Translations under genes and position numbers: made by a program | Shown here: in pieces, positions 1 through 8,984 of the stretch | Position numbering within the stretch: the stretch's first letter is position 1 | Layout of the letters: each line of letters begins with the position of its first letter | Notes under the pieces: generated by a model | What the model was told of the DNA's origin: nothing | Database searches by the model: none | Seen by the model: the letters and a program-made list of their open reading frames with translations, nothing else | Source of the DNA: Gammaproteobacteria bacterium | GTDB taxonomy: Bacteria; Pseudomonadota; Gammaproteobacteria; Pseudomonadales; Moraxellaceae | NCBI GenBank assembly: GCA_028868515.1 | Contig: JAGWUI010000015.1 | Coordinates: 1 to 64,000, forward strand | Length of the DNA: 64,000 nt | Reading direction: 5' to 3'

Positions 1-1
1 C

Positions 2-1153
2 TTAGCTTATATCAGTTACAACACTTATCCGGGATGGAAATATCGCGAAGTCATTCGAGATGCCATGATGTTTCGAAGCGCAAATATTAAGAACGCACAG
101 GAACGCCTATCTTACGGACTTGGGATGATTGATTTTTTACAAGAACACTCACCTGTGGGAAGTCTGAACAAAAGTAATATAGACGCCACTCAATCTCTTT
201 TAAAAAATGCTCAAGATTATTATTTATTACATGACTACTTTGAGTTGTGCAATTTGCCTTGTTATTTTCATGAGTTTATAGAAAGATCGAAGCGTAACAA
301 ACTGATCTACCTCGCAGAAAGCCAACCTTCAACAATGTTTGTCAGTAACTTTCCATCAAACATCTCAGAACCACTCTTGAGAGAATGTGGCGGGAATCAA
401 GTTGTTCTAGAGCAACATCTAGACTTTTTAAACGAACGTACATTTCGCCAAACCATTTTAGTACCAGAAAATCGCGCCAGCGAAATCAACTATCAGATAG
501 ACAACCCTCGACTCCAGCAACTCCATTTTGCAGGCACATTCACGCCAATTGAATCATCCAATCGACTGATTGGACTAGATGAATCCTTAACATTCCAAAC
601 CATCAACGGCGCGGTCAAGATCGAACATCCTCTCGCCATCCTAGCTGCTCAAATATTGGATGAACATTACCCCTCAACACTCGAAATTCACACATTAATA
701 CAAATTGTGAATCAAAAATCGCAGCATACGGACAAGCCTCAAAAACTGATCGAGTGCCTACCGATTATCTTTCAATTTATACAAAGCATGATTATCAAAG
801 GAATGATTCGATATCGCTGCTCACCGATCACCCTTGCTACAGAGATTGCCGAATATCCTCTCAAAGACGCTCATACATATCAAACCCATACCAATAAAGG
901 TTTGATCACTAATACATGGCACGACCCTATTCAACTCAATGTTATAGAGCAAAGTATTTTACCTTTACTCGATGGTCAACATGATTACGCATCACTGCGT
1001 AACCACCTTCATCAAGAAGCCGCCAATCACCGCATTACTTTTTCAAAACAGGACTTACCGATTACCAATCCTGAAGAACTTGAAGCATCCATTAACGACC
1101 ATCTCCAGACTAATTTAATCAGTCTGAAACGTAAAGGATTACTCGCTCGTTAG
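2..1153 (+). CDS. Class I methyltransferase with methyltransferase regulatory domain, C-terminal part (5' truncated by window edge)
   Basis: The reading frame is open from the first bases of the window, so the first internal Met (base 65) is not the true start; the gene begins to the left of the window. The visible N-terminal residues contain SYNTYPGW followed by a methionine-rich stretch, the signature of the methyltransferase regulatory domain (PF10119) found after the SAM-binding domain of a family of bacterial class I methyltransferases. The remaining residues fit the C-terminal winged-helix region of these proteins. The catalytic SAM-binding domain is outside the window. It converges on czcD with only about 10 bases between the stops. 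The substrate is unknown; members are sometimes annotated as protein-lysine methyltransferase-like. Confidence 0.8.
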   Translation, partial: LAYISYNTYPGWKYREVIRDAMMFRSANIKNAQERLSYGLGMIDFLQEHSPVGSLNKSNIDATQSLLKNAQDYYLLHDYFELCNLPCYFHEFIERSKRNKLIYLAESQPSTMFVSNFPSNISEPLLRECGGNQVVLEQHLDFLNERTFRQTILVPENRASEINYQIDNPRLQQLHFAGTFTPIESSNRLIGLDESLTFQTINGAVKIEHPLAILAAQILDEHYPSTLEIHTLIQIVNQKSQHTDKPQKLIECLPIIFQFIQSMIIKGMIRYRCSPITLATEIAEYPLKDAHTYQTHTNKGLITNTWHDPIQLNVIEQSILPLLDGQHDYASLRNHLHQEAANHRITFSKQDLPITNPEELEASINDHLQTNLISLKRKGLLAR

Positions 1154-1163
1154 ATAATAACTC

Positions 1164-2138
1164 TCAATCATGGCGAGACGAATCTGTACATGACCGATCT
1201 GTATGTGAATAGTCATGTGCAGATACCTCGGCTTCCTGATAGTGCTCTACCTCTGGACGACTCATCGCACAGCGATGCTCTTCACATTGAATCGCCACAT
1301 GAAAAATGGAGAATTGCTGCGCAAGTATATCCATCGCATCCTCCAGAACTTCTTGCGTCGCGCGTTCTGGACAGACCAGATGTACGGTCAAAGAGACTTT
1401 ACTCATCGTCAACGACCACACATGCAAATCATGAATACTTTCTACGCCGTCGATAGCAATCAACGCTTCGCGAATGGTCTGCACCTTCAGACCCGCAGGC
1501 ACACCTTCTAACAAGATGTGTACGCTTTGTTTGCAAAGTTGCCATGTCCGAGGCAAAACCCATAACCCAATACCAATCGCAACCAGTGAATCGACCCACC
1601 ACCACTGCGTCACATAAATAATCCATGCGCCCAAAATCACACCTGCCGAACCCACAGTATCCGCAAGCACTTCCAGGTATGCTGCCTTCATATTTAAACT
1701 ATCACGCTGCCCGCTGGTGATAATTTTCATACAGATCAAATTCACGATCAGACCCAAACACGCAATCATCAACATGCCGATCGAATGTAACTCTGGAGGG
1801 TTGGAAAGGCGTAAATACGCTTCATATAAAATATAAATTGCCACGGCAAACAGCAGCAGCGCATTTAAAATCACGCCAAGAATCTCAAACCGAAAATAGC
1901 CATAAGTGCGCTGTTCATCCGCAGGCTTCCGCCCAACTCGTATCGCGATAATCGCAATCGCAACTGCGGCTACATCCGTCGAGACATGCGCAGCATCTGA
2001 TAACAGCGCCAGACTATGCGCCCATAAGCCGCCCAACACTTCTGCTACCAAAAATAGCGACGTTAGAATCAAAACAGCCCAGAGGCGCCCTTCATTCTGA
2101 GTTGCTGGCGCGTGATGATGCCCGTGCGAATCACTCAT
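1164..2138 (-). CDS. czcD: CzcD-like cation diffusion facilitator (Zn/Co/Cd efflux)
   Basis: This is an inner-membrane proton/divalent cation antiporter of the CDF family, expected to export zinc and related metals to the periplasm. It has a His-rich N-terminus (HGHHH at residues 5-9), six predicted membrane segments, the first metal site H51-x3-D55 in SDAAHVSTD, and a second site in YLEVLAD (E156, D160), the E-type variant seen in many proteobacterial CzcD proteins. A cytoplasmic C-terminal domain with HDLHVWSLT and a Cys/His-rich tail (EEHRC) follows. At 324 residues it is normal in length. It is divergent from the response regulator gene, with a MITE-like element in between. Metal specificity cannot be told from sequence alone. 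Confidence 0.93.
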   Translation of the reverse strand: MSDSHGHHHAPATQNEGRLWAVLILTSLFLVAEVLGGLWAHSLALLSDAAHVSTDVAAVAIAIIAIRVGRKPADEQRTYGYFRFEILGVILNALLLFAVAIYILYEAYLRLSNPPELHSIGMLMIACLGLIVNLICMKIITSGQRDSLNMKAAYLEVLADTVGSAGVILGAWIIYVTQWWWVDSLVAIGIGLWVLPRTWQLCKQSVHILLEGVPAGLKVQTIREALIAIDGVESIHDLHVWSLTMSKVSLTVHLVCPERATQEVLEDAMDILAQQFSIFHVAIQCEEHRCAMSRPEVEHYQEAEVSAHDYSHTDRSCTDSSRHD

Positions 2139-2232
2139 AATCTACTCACAAAAAACCATAGAGATTGAAGCTATTTGCAATGTTAAACGATGACTGATTT
2201 CAAACTGATCAATAAAAAATAAATCAGTAACA

Positions 2233-2436
2233 AGGGCGTGTTGACATTTGGTCTTTGCAATGAAAAATGAGCAAAATTGGTCTTAGACAAGGCAATCCGT
2301 GCAGACAATATCAATATATTGGCAAACGGATTAACGCGGGATAAGGACAATTTTGCCATTTTTCATGCAAAAGCAATGTAAATGGCATTAAATTTATCAC
2401 AAAATTTGGGGGCGAGATCAAATGTCAACACGCCCT
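2233..2436. mobile_element. MITE-like non-coding element with 17-bp perfect terminal inverted repeats
   Basis: A 204-bp element is bounded by a perfect 17-bp inverted repeat (2233-2249, beginning AGGGCGTGTTGACA, and its reverse complement at 2420-2436). Just inside lies a second imperfect inverted repeat (TGAAAAATGAGCAAAATTG near 2261 against a TGCATGAAAAATGG-type arm near 2350-2370), so the whole element can fold back on itself. It contains no ORF of useful size. This architecture fits a miniature inverted-repeat element mobilised in trans. No clear target-site duplication could be identified beside the ends. It occupies the intergenic space between czcD and the response regulator, ending about 80 bases before the regulator start. 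Confidence 0.75.
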
Positions 2437-2515
2437 ATTCACTGTATATTAATATTAAAAGCAAAATTGCATGTTGTCATTCAACACGCACCAATCAAAT
2501 CGCTTGGATTATTGT

Positions 2516-3196
2516 ATGAGAATTTTACTCGTCGAAGATGACGCCATGATCGCTGATGCACTCATTGTGACATTGCGAGATGCCAGTTATGCCGTAGACC
2601 ATGTTGCCGATGGGAATCTCGCACATACCGCTTTACGCACTGAAGAATATCAAATGATATTGCTTGATCTCGGGTTGCCGCATCAGGATGGTTTAACTGT
2701 CATTAAAAATTGGCGTACTGAAGGCGGTGAAACGCCAATTATCATTATTACCGCACGCGATGACTTACAATCGCGCGTTCAAGGCTTGGACTTGGGCGCA
2801 GATGACTTCTTGGTAAAACCCTTTGAAACGTCTGAATTATTAGCACGGATTCGCGCTGTTAGCCGACGAAAACAAGGATCAGCGCAACCGATTTTGACCA
2901 ATGGGAAAGTTACGTTAAATCCCGCCAATCATGAAGCAACCTTTATTGACACCGCCGTTGATGATGCTGAATCCAAAAGTGTTCGCCTATCAGCACGCGA
3001 ATATGCGCTACTACACGCGCTCCTTCTTCGTAAAGGAACCATCCTCTCACGTAGCGAACTGGAAACCACTATTTATGGCTGGGGAGAAGAAGTTGAAAGC
3101 AATGCGATTGAATTTCTGATTCACAGCGTCCGCAAGAAGCTCGGACAAAAAGTCATTACTAATGTTCGCGGCGTTGGATGGGTGGTGGAGAAATAA
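2516..3196 (+). CDS. OmpR/PhoB-family response regulator (PmrA/QseB type)
   Basis: DNA-binding response regulator of a two-component system. The receiver domain (residues 1-115) has the acidic pair in VEDD, phospho-acceptor D51 (LLDLGLP) and conserved K101 (VKPF); a winged-helix DNA-binding domain follows, with RGVGWVVEK at the C-terminus. The upstream ATG at 2471 would add 15 residues before MRILLVEDD, so the start at 2516 (226 aa) matches the family better, although neither has a strong ribosome site. The sensor kinase gene starts right after its stop. The lipid A-type genes downstream suggest a PmrA-like role; QseB is the other close family. Confidence 0.92.
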   Translation: MRILLVEDDAMIADALIVTLRDASYAVDHVADGNLAHTALRTEEYQMILLDLGLPHQDGLTVIKNWRTEGGETPIIIITARDDLQSRVQGLDLGADDFLVKPFETSELLARIRAVSRRKQGSAQPILTNGKVTLNPANHEATFIDTAVDDAESKSVRLSAREYALLHALLLRKGTILSRSELETTIYGWGEEVESNAIEFLIHSVRKKLGQKVITNVRGVGWVVEK

Positions 3197-3198
3197 CT

Positions 3199-4659
3199 GT
3201 GACGCAACCGATGAACTCAGATCAAGGAATGCAATCCATACAACCTCACAATGATCATGTTTTTAAACAATATCGGTCGCTGCGTTTTTACCTCATCGTT
3301 TGTTTTTCTGGATTGATCATCGTTATTGGGACATTGACTGCGCTTGGGGTTTACCATTCAACGCGAAAAGAAGCACTGGCATTACAAGACCATCATCTCG
3401 AGTTAATTGCACAAGTGATGTCTCAATATCACTACAACATCGTGCCGAACTATACAGATGGGCCAGAAATCAAATCATCGAACCACATCCCAACAGATCC
3501 AAACCAACAAGAAGCGCTCATCCAAACTGATCATGCGACTGAACTTCAAGAAGCCCAAATTGTCATTCAGCCGATTTCATTCATTCCAAACAAAACTGAA
3601 TTGCATTGGTTACAAACTCCGCCATCCATCAACAACGGCTTATCGACAATCAAAAGTCATGGCGAAGAATGGCGAGTATTTGTCAGTACGAGCTCTATGG
3701 GGCAACGATTTGTGGTTGGGCAACGGACTGAAGTCCGTGATGAACTCGCGGAAAATACCAGTTTACGCATGCTCATACCGCTGGTTATTTTACTCCCTAT
3801 TCTGATTTTGGCGATTACGTTGATCACACGCCAATCCTTTAAACCCATTGCCGAGCTTGCCACTCATATTGATCAACAAGGCGAAAGAACGCTGTTACCT
3901 CTGGACGATTTCAAGATTCCACGAGAAATTCTTCCATTTGTCTATTCTATCAATCAATTACTCACACGCTTATTTAAAAATATGGAGCAACAGCGTCGAT
4001 TTATTGCCGATGCAGCACACGAACTGAGAACACCGCTCACTGCACTCACGCTACAGGCGGAAAATCTGAACCACGCAAAATTATCAACAGAAGATGCCGA
4101 ACGAGTCCATCGGTTACAAGGAGGATTAATTCGCTCGCAAAACTTACTGGAACAACTCCTCAACTTAGCTAGACAGCAAAGTGGCAGCATGGGCGCAAAA
4201 ACTCAAATTTCGTTACTCGCGACACTCAAAGAATTACTGGTGGACTTTCTACCGCTCGCAGCACAAAAGAATATTGATCTTGGCGTTCTTCAGCAGGAGG
4301 ACATCTGGGTCAACGCCGCAGTGCAGGATATCCAGATGCTTTTACGAAACGCCATCAGTAACGCAATTCGTTATACGCCGATGGGAGGTCAAATTGATAT
4401 TCGCATTTATGCTCAAGCCGAATTTGCATGTATTGAAATTACCGACACTGGAATGGGAATACCTGAAACCGAGCTATCGCGAGTCTTTGATCCCTTTTAT
4501 CGCGTGTTAGGTCAATTAGAAGCTGGAAGTGGATTAGGGCTTACCATTATTCAAGAAATTGCACAGCGTTATCACGGTCGCGTGACTTTACGAAACTTAG
4601 AGCAAAACTCAGGGCATCCAAGCGGATTATGTTTTGAATTTCAAATGCCGCTAGGTTAA
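3199..4659 (+). CDS. Sensor histidine kinase (PmrB/QseC type)
   Basis: Inner-membrane sensor kinase that should phosphorylate the regulator encoded just upstream. It has a first membrane helix near residues 28-50, a periplasmic domain of about 120 residues, a second membrane helix near 190-210, a HAMP-like linker, a dimerisation domain with H274 in ADAAHELRTPL, and an ATPase domain with the N box (RNAISNAIRYTP), DTGMGIP and GSGLGL. A GTG at 3199 is preceded by GGTGGAG at about 8 bases and follows the regulator stop (3196), so it is chosen over an ATG at 3178. The C-terminus has the QseC/PmrB arrangement. The periplasmic part shows no obvious metal-binding motif, so its signal is unknown. Confidence 0.92.
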   Translation: MTQPMNSDQGMQSIQPHNDHVFKQYRSLRFYLIVCFSGLIIVIGTLTALGVYHSTRKEALALQDHHLELIAQVMSQYHYNIVPNYTDGPEIKSSNHIPTDPNQQEALIQTDHATELQEAQIVIQPISFIPNKTELHWLQTPPSINNGLSTIKSHGEEWRVFVSTSSMGQRFVVGQRTEVRDELAENTSLRMLIPLVILLPILILAITLITRQSFKPIAELATHIDQQGERTLLPLDDFKIPREILPFVYSINQLLTRLFKNMEQQRRFIADAAHELRTPLTALTLQAENLNHAKLSTEDAERVHRLQGGLIRSQNLLEQLLNLARQQSGSMGAKTQISLLATLKELLVDFLPLAAQKNIDLGVLQQEDIWVNAAVQDIQMLLRNAISNAIRYTPMGGQIDIRIYAQAEFACIEITDTGMGIPETELSRVFDPFYRVLGQLEAGSGLGLTIIQEIAQRYHGRVTLRNLEQNSGHPSGLCFEFQMPLG

Positions 4660-4857
4660 ATATATGGATTCAATGTTCATATATGTTTCCACTAAGTCTG
4701 ATCTGCTAATCTATAAAATGCATTTCATTCATCATATATTTTTTGGAATATCGGGAATTTTTATCATTTCTCGTAAAAAGCAAAAAAGTTCTCAAAAATA
4801 TTGTGTTAACCTTGACTCCAATTTGGAATCACACAATCAGATATCGCCCAACAATTT

Positions 4858-5727
4858 ATGTCGACAGTTTTCTTTTGTGCGGATGATTACGCATTAAATA
4901 AACCTATTAGTCAGGCCATCGTGCAACTGATCGAAGACGGTCGTTTGCAAGCCACGTCCTGTATGACGCAATCCCCGTTGTGGGATGCTCATGGGGCGAA
5001 GTTGCGTGAAGTTCGAAGTGCGCACCCCTACACGCAAATCGGACTACACTTTAATCTGACGCATCACTTTGCCGATGACATGTTGACCATGACGTTGGGG
5101 CGGTTAATGCTGAATGCATGGCTCGGGGGGCTATCCCGTACTGCAATTGAAAAAACGCTTGCTTATCAATGGCAACGCTTTGTTGATGTCATGGGACGTG
5201 CACCTGATTTTATTGATGGTCATCAACATGTCCATCAATTTCCAATGATTCGCGATGTTCTACTCACCTTTCTCACCAACAAAGGCTTCAGCGGCTGGAT
5301 TCGCAGCCTGAGTCACACTGTAGAAGCACCCAGTTTTTTTATAAAAAGTAAGATGTTATCTCTGCTTGGCGCTCGGGCGCTGAGTTTTGAATGTGAAGAC
5401 CTGCATTTTAAACAAAATGCGCGTTTTGGCGGAATATATGACTTCTCAAATCTAATTCCTTACCCAGCTCTAGTGCAACATTGGCTGAGCCGTGCAAACA
5501 ATTACAAATCATCCATCTCTGATCCGAAAGACGTTCAGCATAGTTTACTGATTATGTGCCACCCCGCTGTGGACAAGTCAGATCGCACGGATACCATTGC
5601 TCCCGCTCGCGTCCGTGAGTATAACTATTTAGCATCGCATCAGTTTATTCAAGACTGTGTAAAAAACGACATCACTTTTACTCAGTTCACGACGAAAAAG
5701 TCGGGAGGAGACATCAATGTCCCGTGA
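4858..5727 (+). CDS. naxD: YdjC/ChbG-family carbohydrate deacetylase, NaxD-like
   Basis: Metal-dependent deacetylase. FCADDYALN (D9, D10), GLHFNL (H64) and DGHQHVHQ (H122, H124, H126) are the metal and catalytic residues of the YdjC/HpnK family. In Francisella and Acinetobacter the NaxD member deacetylates polyprenyl-phosphate-linked N-acetylgalactosamine, so that galactosamine can be placed on lipid A. The next three genes are exactly the other steps expected for such a pathway, and the PmrAB-like system lies upstream. The gene overlaps the glycosyltransferase gene by 11 bases, so translation is probably coupled. The NaxD assignment rests on this context; a hopanoid HpnK role is not supported because no hopanoid genes are nearby. 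Confidence 0.78.
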   Translation: MSTVFFCADDYALNKPISQAIVQLIEDGRLQATSCMTQSPLWDAHGAKLREVRSAHPYTQIGLHFNLTHHFADDMLTMTLGRLMLNAWLGGLSRTAIEKTLAYQWQRFVDVMGRAPDFIDGHQHVHQFPMIRDVLLTFLTNKGFSGWIRSLSHTVEAPSFFIKSKMLSLLGARALSFECEDLHFKQNARFGGIYDFSNLIPYPALVQHWLSRANNYKSSISDPKDVQHSLLIMCHPAVDKSDRTDTIAPARVREYNYLASHQFIQDCVKNDITFTQFTTKKSGGDINVP

Positions 5728-6739
5728 GACCCCCTTTCTTTCCTGCATTATTCCTGCTTATAACGAAGCAGAGAATATTCCTTACTTCATCCCTGCGCTC
5801 GCCAAAAGTCTAACCGAGCTCAATATTCGCTACGAAATCATCGTGATAGACGATGGCAGCAAAGACAATACTTTGGCGGCCCTACAGCCATTTCTTGATC
5901 AATATCCGCTAAAAGTATTCGAACTGTCTCGGAACTTTGGTAAAGAAGCTGCAATTAGTGCGGGCTTAGATCAAGTCAGTGGCAATGTCACATTATTGAT
6001 TGATGCGGACTTCCAGCACCCGATTAGCGCCGTTGCAACCATGCTCGACCTATGGCGTAGTGGCTATGATATGGTCTATGGCATTCGCGACCGTAAAACA
6101 GAAAGCGGCATTAAACAATTTCTCACACGCCAATTCTACTGGTTAATGAACGCGGCGTCTTCGATCGATATTCCAGCAGATGCGGGCGATTTTCGTTTAA
6201 TGGATCAACGTGTAGTCAAAGCTTTGCAGGAACTTCCAGAGCGCACGCTTTATATGAAAGGCATGTATGCATGGGTTGGCTTTCGTAGTATTGGCATACA
6301 CTTCACTGAAGCAGAGCGTCATGCGGGCGAATCTAATTTTAACTGGAAGCGCCTCACGGGATTGGCATTAACAGGCTTGACTGCATTTTCCGACCTACCT
6401 CTGCGCATTTGTGTTTTCTTGGGTGCATTTATCGCATTTATGGCACTAGCCTATGGGACTTACATTACCTGCGATGCGTTGATTGATGGGACGACCGTAC
6501 CCGGCTGGACAACGCTCGCAGCGGGCATGATGCTTTTGGGTGGGATACAACTATTATTCATTGGGGTATTAGGGGAATATATCGCTCGGATTTACAACGA
6601 AACCAAAGGACGCCCAAAATATATCATCGCACGTCAATACGATGAGGCTAATCCCGCAAAACCGTATGAAATGAACATGATTGAACGAGCCTCTCAACGA
6701 TCTTCCAACACATCCCAAGTGATTTTGCGAGATGACTAA
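5717..6739 (+). CDS. Family 2 polyprenyl-phosphate glycosyltransferase (ArnC/FlmF2-like)
   Basis: This should transfer a sugar from a UDP donor to undecaprenyl phosphate on the cytoplasmic face of the inner membrane. The GT2 fold is visible as PAYNEAENI near residue 13, VIDDGSKDNT (D45, D46) and IDADFQHP (D96, D98), followed by two C-terminal membrane helices (about 231-254 and 267-289), as in ArnC and dolichol-phosphate mannosyltransferase-like proteins. GGGAGGAG stands just upstream of the ATG, inside the end of the deacetylase gene. Sitting between a NaxD-like deacetylase and an ArnT-like transferase, it corresponds to Francisella FlmF2. The sugar (GalNAc versus another amino sugar) is inferred. 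Confidence 0.85.
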   Translation: MSRETPFLSCIIPAYNEAENIPYFIPALAKSLTELNIRYEIIVIDDGSKDNTLAALQPFLDQYPLKVFELSRNFGKEAAISAGLDQVSGNVTLLIDADFQHPISAVATMLDLWRSGYDMVYGIRDRKTESGIKQFLTRQFYWLMNAASSIDIPADAGDFRLMDQRVVKALQELPERTLYMKGMYAWVGFRSIGIHFTEAERHAGESNFNWKRLTGLALTGLTAFSDLPLRICVFLGAFIAFMALAYGTYITCDALIDGTTVPGWTTLAAGMMLLGGIQLLFIGVLGEYIARIYNETKGRPKYIIARQYDEANPAKPYEMNMIERASQRSSNTSQVILRDD

Positions 6740-7148
6740 ACAACAATCACTGATTCAAACGATTGGTCAATTGATGCGGTTCGGTATCATTGGTGTATTA
6801 GCTGCATTGACCCATTATGCAATTGCGATTACCTTAACTCACAGAGGAATGCTACCCGCTTGGGCAAATCTGATTGCGTTTGTCACTGCTTTTTGGGTCA
6901 GTTATTTCGGACATCGTTATTTTAGTTTTGATGCTGGGGATGTTTCTCATCAGCAAACCTTACCACGCTTTATTCTAGTGGCAGTACTTGGCTTTATTTT
7001 AAATGAATCGTTATTACTGCTCATGCTGCATTTTACATCCATAACGATCGCTCTCGGTTTACCATTTATTATTATATTGACGGCTATCTTTACGTTTATT
7101 TTAAGCCGTCAATTTGCTTTTGATACATCCAACTCTCGTACCGAATAA
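6732..7148 (+). CDS. GtrA-family membrane protein (putative polyprenyl-sugar flippase)
   Basis: A small protein (138 aa) with four predicted membrane helices, the FGIIGVLAALTHYAI start and the FWVSYFGHRYFSF segment of the GtrA/DPMS_2 family. Members are thought to help move undecaprenyl-phosphate sugars across the inner membrane. The start overlaps the preceding glycosyltransferase gene by 8 bases, and the transferase gene begins 12 bases after its stop, so it is part of the same transcription unit. In this setting it would deliver the amino-sugar donor to the periplasmic ArnT-like enzyme. The flippase role is a family hypothesis. Confidence 0.85.
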   Translation: MTKQQSLIQTIGQLMRFGIIGVLAALTHYAIAITLTHRGMLPAWANLIAFVTAFWVSYFGHRYFSFDAGDVSHQQTLPRFILVAVLGFILNESLLLLMLHFTSITIALGLPFIIILTAIFTFILSRQFAFDTSNSRTE

Positions 7149-7160
7149 ACAGAGAAAATC

Positions 7161-8843
7161 ATGTTTTCCATTCGCTCCAATAAAGTATTTTTTGTCATTA
7201 TTGCGCTCTGGCTTGGCATTGCCGCCAGCATTCGTCAACTCGCTGTACCTGATGAAGGACGCTATGGAGACATTACGCGTTGGATGGTGGAATCGGGCGA
7301 CTGGTTGACGCCACGCATCAACGGTATCCCTTTCTTTCATAAGCCACCCTTACTCCACTGGCTCGGCGGCGGGCTCATGGAAGTCTTCGGTGTCCACATT
7401 TGGGTCATGCGTTTAGTTCCTGTGTTTGCAGGGATGGTGATGTTGCTCGGCATGTTCTGGTTTGTATCACGTCATGCTGAAGAAAAAATTAGCCAATCTC
7501 TTGCGCGTAGTAGCGTCTTGGTATTGGCAACCAGCCTTTTGTTTTATGGCAGCAGTCAATACGTCAATCATGATTTATTAGTTGCGGCATGGATTTCCAT
7601 GACTGTATTTGCTTTTGCAGACTATGCCTTAAAGAATGAGAAAAAGAGCTTATTCTTAGGTTATTTTGCAGCGGCACTTGCCCTGCTATCTAAAGGTCTG
7701 ATTGGCGTGCTGATTCCAGGCATGATTTTATTGCCATGGTTAATTGTTGCTGGTCACTGGCGACGAATTCCTGCACTACTCAACCCTTTGGGCATCATTT
7801 TACTCCTGATCATCGTGTCACCGTGGTTATACTTGGCACAACAGAAATACCCAAACTTCTTACATTATTTCTTTATCGAACAACAATTTGATCGTTTTGG
7901 TGGCAAGCAGTTTAATAACAAACAGCCGTGGTTCTTTTATGTTGGCTGCTTGTTGATCAGCTTCTTGCCTTGGCTGCTTCTGGTCGGGACACAATACTCT
8001 TGGAAAACTGCAAAAACGCTGCTCAATAAAAGTGTATTTGGATTATTAGTCTGGTGGGCGATCTCGGTAACGGTATTCTTCTCATTACCACCCTCGAAAC
8101 TTGCAGGCTATATCCTGCCAGCCACGCCACCACTCGCGATTTATATTGCAATGGTATTGCATAACATCTATCAATCATCCTCAAAAATCACGATTGATCG
8201 CGAACAGTTAAAGAGCTGGAGTGGCTTAGTTTTTGTCGGATTAATTGCGATTAGTTTATTAGTCTTGCCCTATCTCCCAAAAACCGCGAGCCAACTGTCT
8301 GGCGATGAATTAATTCAACTTTTTGCCCTAGCAATCGTCTTACTCGTGAGCATCACAGCAATTAGTACGTTATTTTATCGACAAAAATTAACCGCTTTTC
8401 AGGTTACATTGCTCTCAAGTCTATTAATTTGTTCAAGCGTCACGCTACTGGTCAAATGGTTGGATCACAAAACCAGTGCTGACCAAATGGAGTTTGCCAA
8501 AGACCTAACGCCTGATACGTCACTTGTGTTCTATCACAACTATTACTATGACATTCCATTCATGCTAGATCGTAAGCAACCCGCGTATTGGGTGGAGGAT
8601 TGGCCTAGTGTAGAAGGCGATAATGGCGCAGCACAAATCAAAGATGGCTTGCGCTTTGAACCACAACAAAGTCATTTGTTATGGACAGATAGCGACTTAG
8701 ATACTCGTATCAAACAAGGCGAAAAATTGATGATTCTCGTTCCTAAAGAACTACAGATTTCATCATTAAGCGCATTAAAACCGATTTATGAAGAGCGGAA
8801 TTTTAATGTTTACCTGACAGGACAAAGTCAGGTTCAACCTTAA
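7161..8843 (+). CDS. ArnT/FlmK-like lipid A glycosyltransferase (GT83/PMT family)
   Basis: Integral membrane glycosyltransferase of 560 residues with about twelve membrane helices. The N-terminal periplasmic loop has PDEGRYGDITRWM (D31, E32, R34) and then FFHKPPLLHW (K61-P62-P63), both diagnostic of ArnT-type enzymes that move an amino sugar from undecaprenyl phosphate to lipid A phosphates. It is the last gene of the four-gene cluster and is followed by a strong terminator. Francisella FlmK, which adds galactosamine, is the best functional parallel given the NaxD-like gene; no arnA, arnB or arnD gene is present here, so the L-Ara4N route is not supported. Expected effect: less negative charge on LPS and altered cationic-peptide susceptibility (inferred). 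Confidence 0.87.
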   Translation: MFSIRSNKVFFVIIALWLGIAASIRQLAVPDEGRYGDITRWMVESGDWLTPRINGIPFFHKPPLLHWLGGGLMEVFGVHIWVMRLVPVFAGMVMLLGMFWFVSRHAEEKISQSLARSSVLVLATSLLFYGSSQYVNHDLLVAAWISMTVFAFADYALKNEKKSLFLGYFAAALALLSKGLIGVLIPGMILLPWLIVAGHWRRIPALLNPLGIILLLIIVSPWLYLAQQKYPNFLHYFFIEQQFDRFGGKQFNNKQPWFFYVGCLLISFLPWLLLVGTQYSWKTAKTLLNKSVFGLLVWWAISVTVFFSLPPSKLAGYILPATPPLAIYIAMVLHNIYQSSSKITIDREQLKSWSGLVFVGLIAISLLVLPYLPKTASQLSGDELIQLFALAIVLLVSITAISTLFYRQKLTAFQVTLLSSLLICSSVTLLVKWLDHKTSADQMEFAKDLTPDTSLVFYHNYYYDIPFMLDRKQPAYWVEDWPSVEGDNGAAQIKDGLRFEPQQSHLLWTDSDLDTRIKQGEKLMILVPKELQISSLSALKPIYEERNFNVYLTGQSQVQP

Positions 8844-8853
8844 AACACCCAAT

Positions 8854-8893
8854 AAAAAACCGCCCTGTATCATCGTGATAAGGGCGGTTTTTT
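8854..8893 (+). terminator. Rho-independent terminator of the lipid A-type operon
   Basis: A 13-bp perfect stem (AAAAAACCGCCCT with AGGGCGGTTTTTT) has a loop that can extend pairing (TATCA with TGATA). It begins 11 bases after the stop of the ArnT-like gene and ends in a T run. Confidence 0.93.
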
Positions 8894-8984
8894 ATTAACT
8901 AAAATTTGATAAAAAACGAGAAGAAGAAATTGAAGTTGATGTAAATCTAGTCTGTTAATCAGATAAATTCGTAAATGAAATGTT

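Noticed and set aside
2233-2436. Treating the foldback element as an intact insertion sequence
   Set aside because: There is no transposase ORF in 204 bp; it can only be a non-autonomous element.
4664-4897. 77-residue ORF between the sensor kinase and the deacetylase gene
   Set aside because: A+T-rich, no ribosome site, no family and overlaps the start of the deacetylase gene.
4858-8843. Calling the cluster an arn (L-Ara4N) operon
   Set aside because: arnA, arnB and arnD are absent, and a YdjC-type deacetylase is present instead, which fits amino-sugar (GalN) transfer better.
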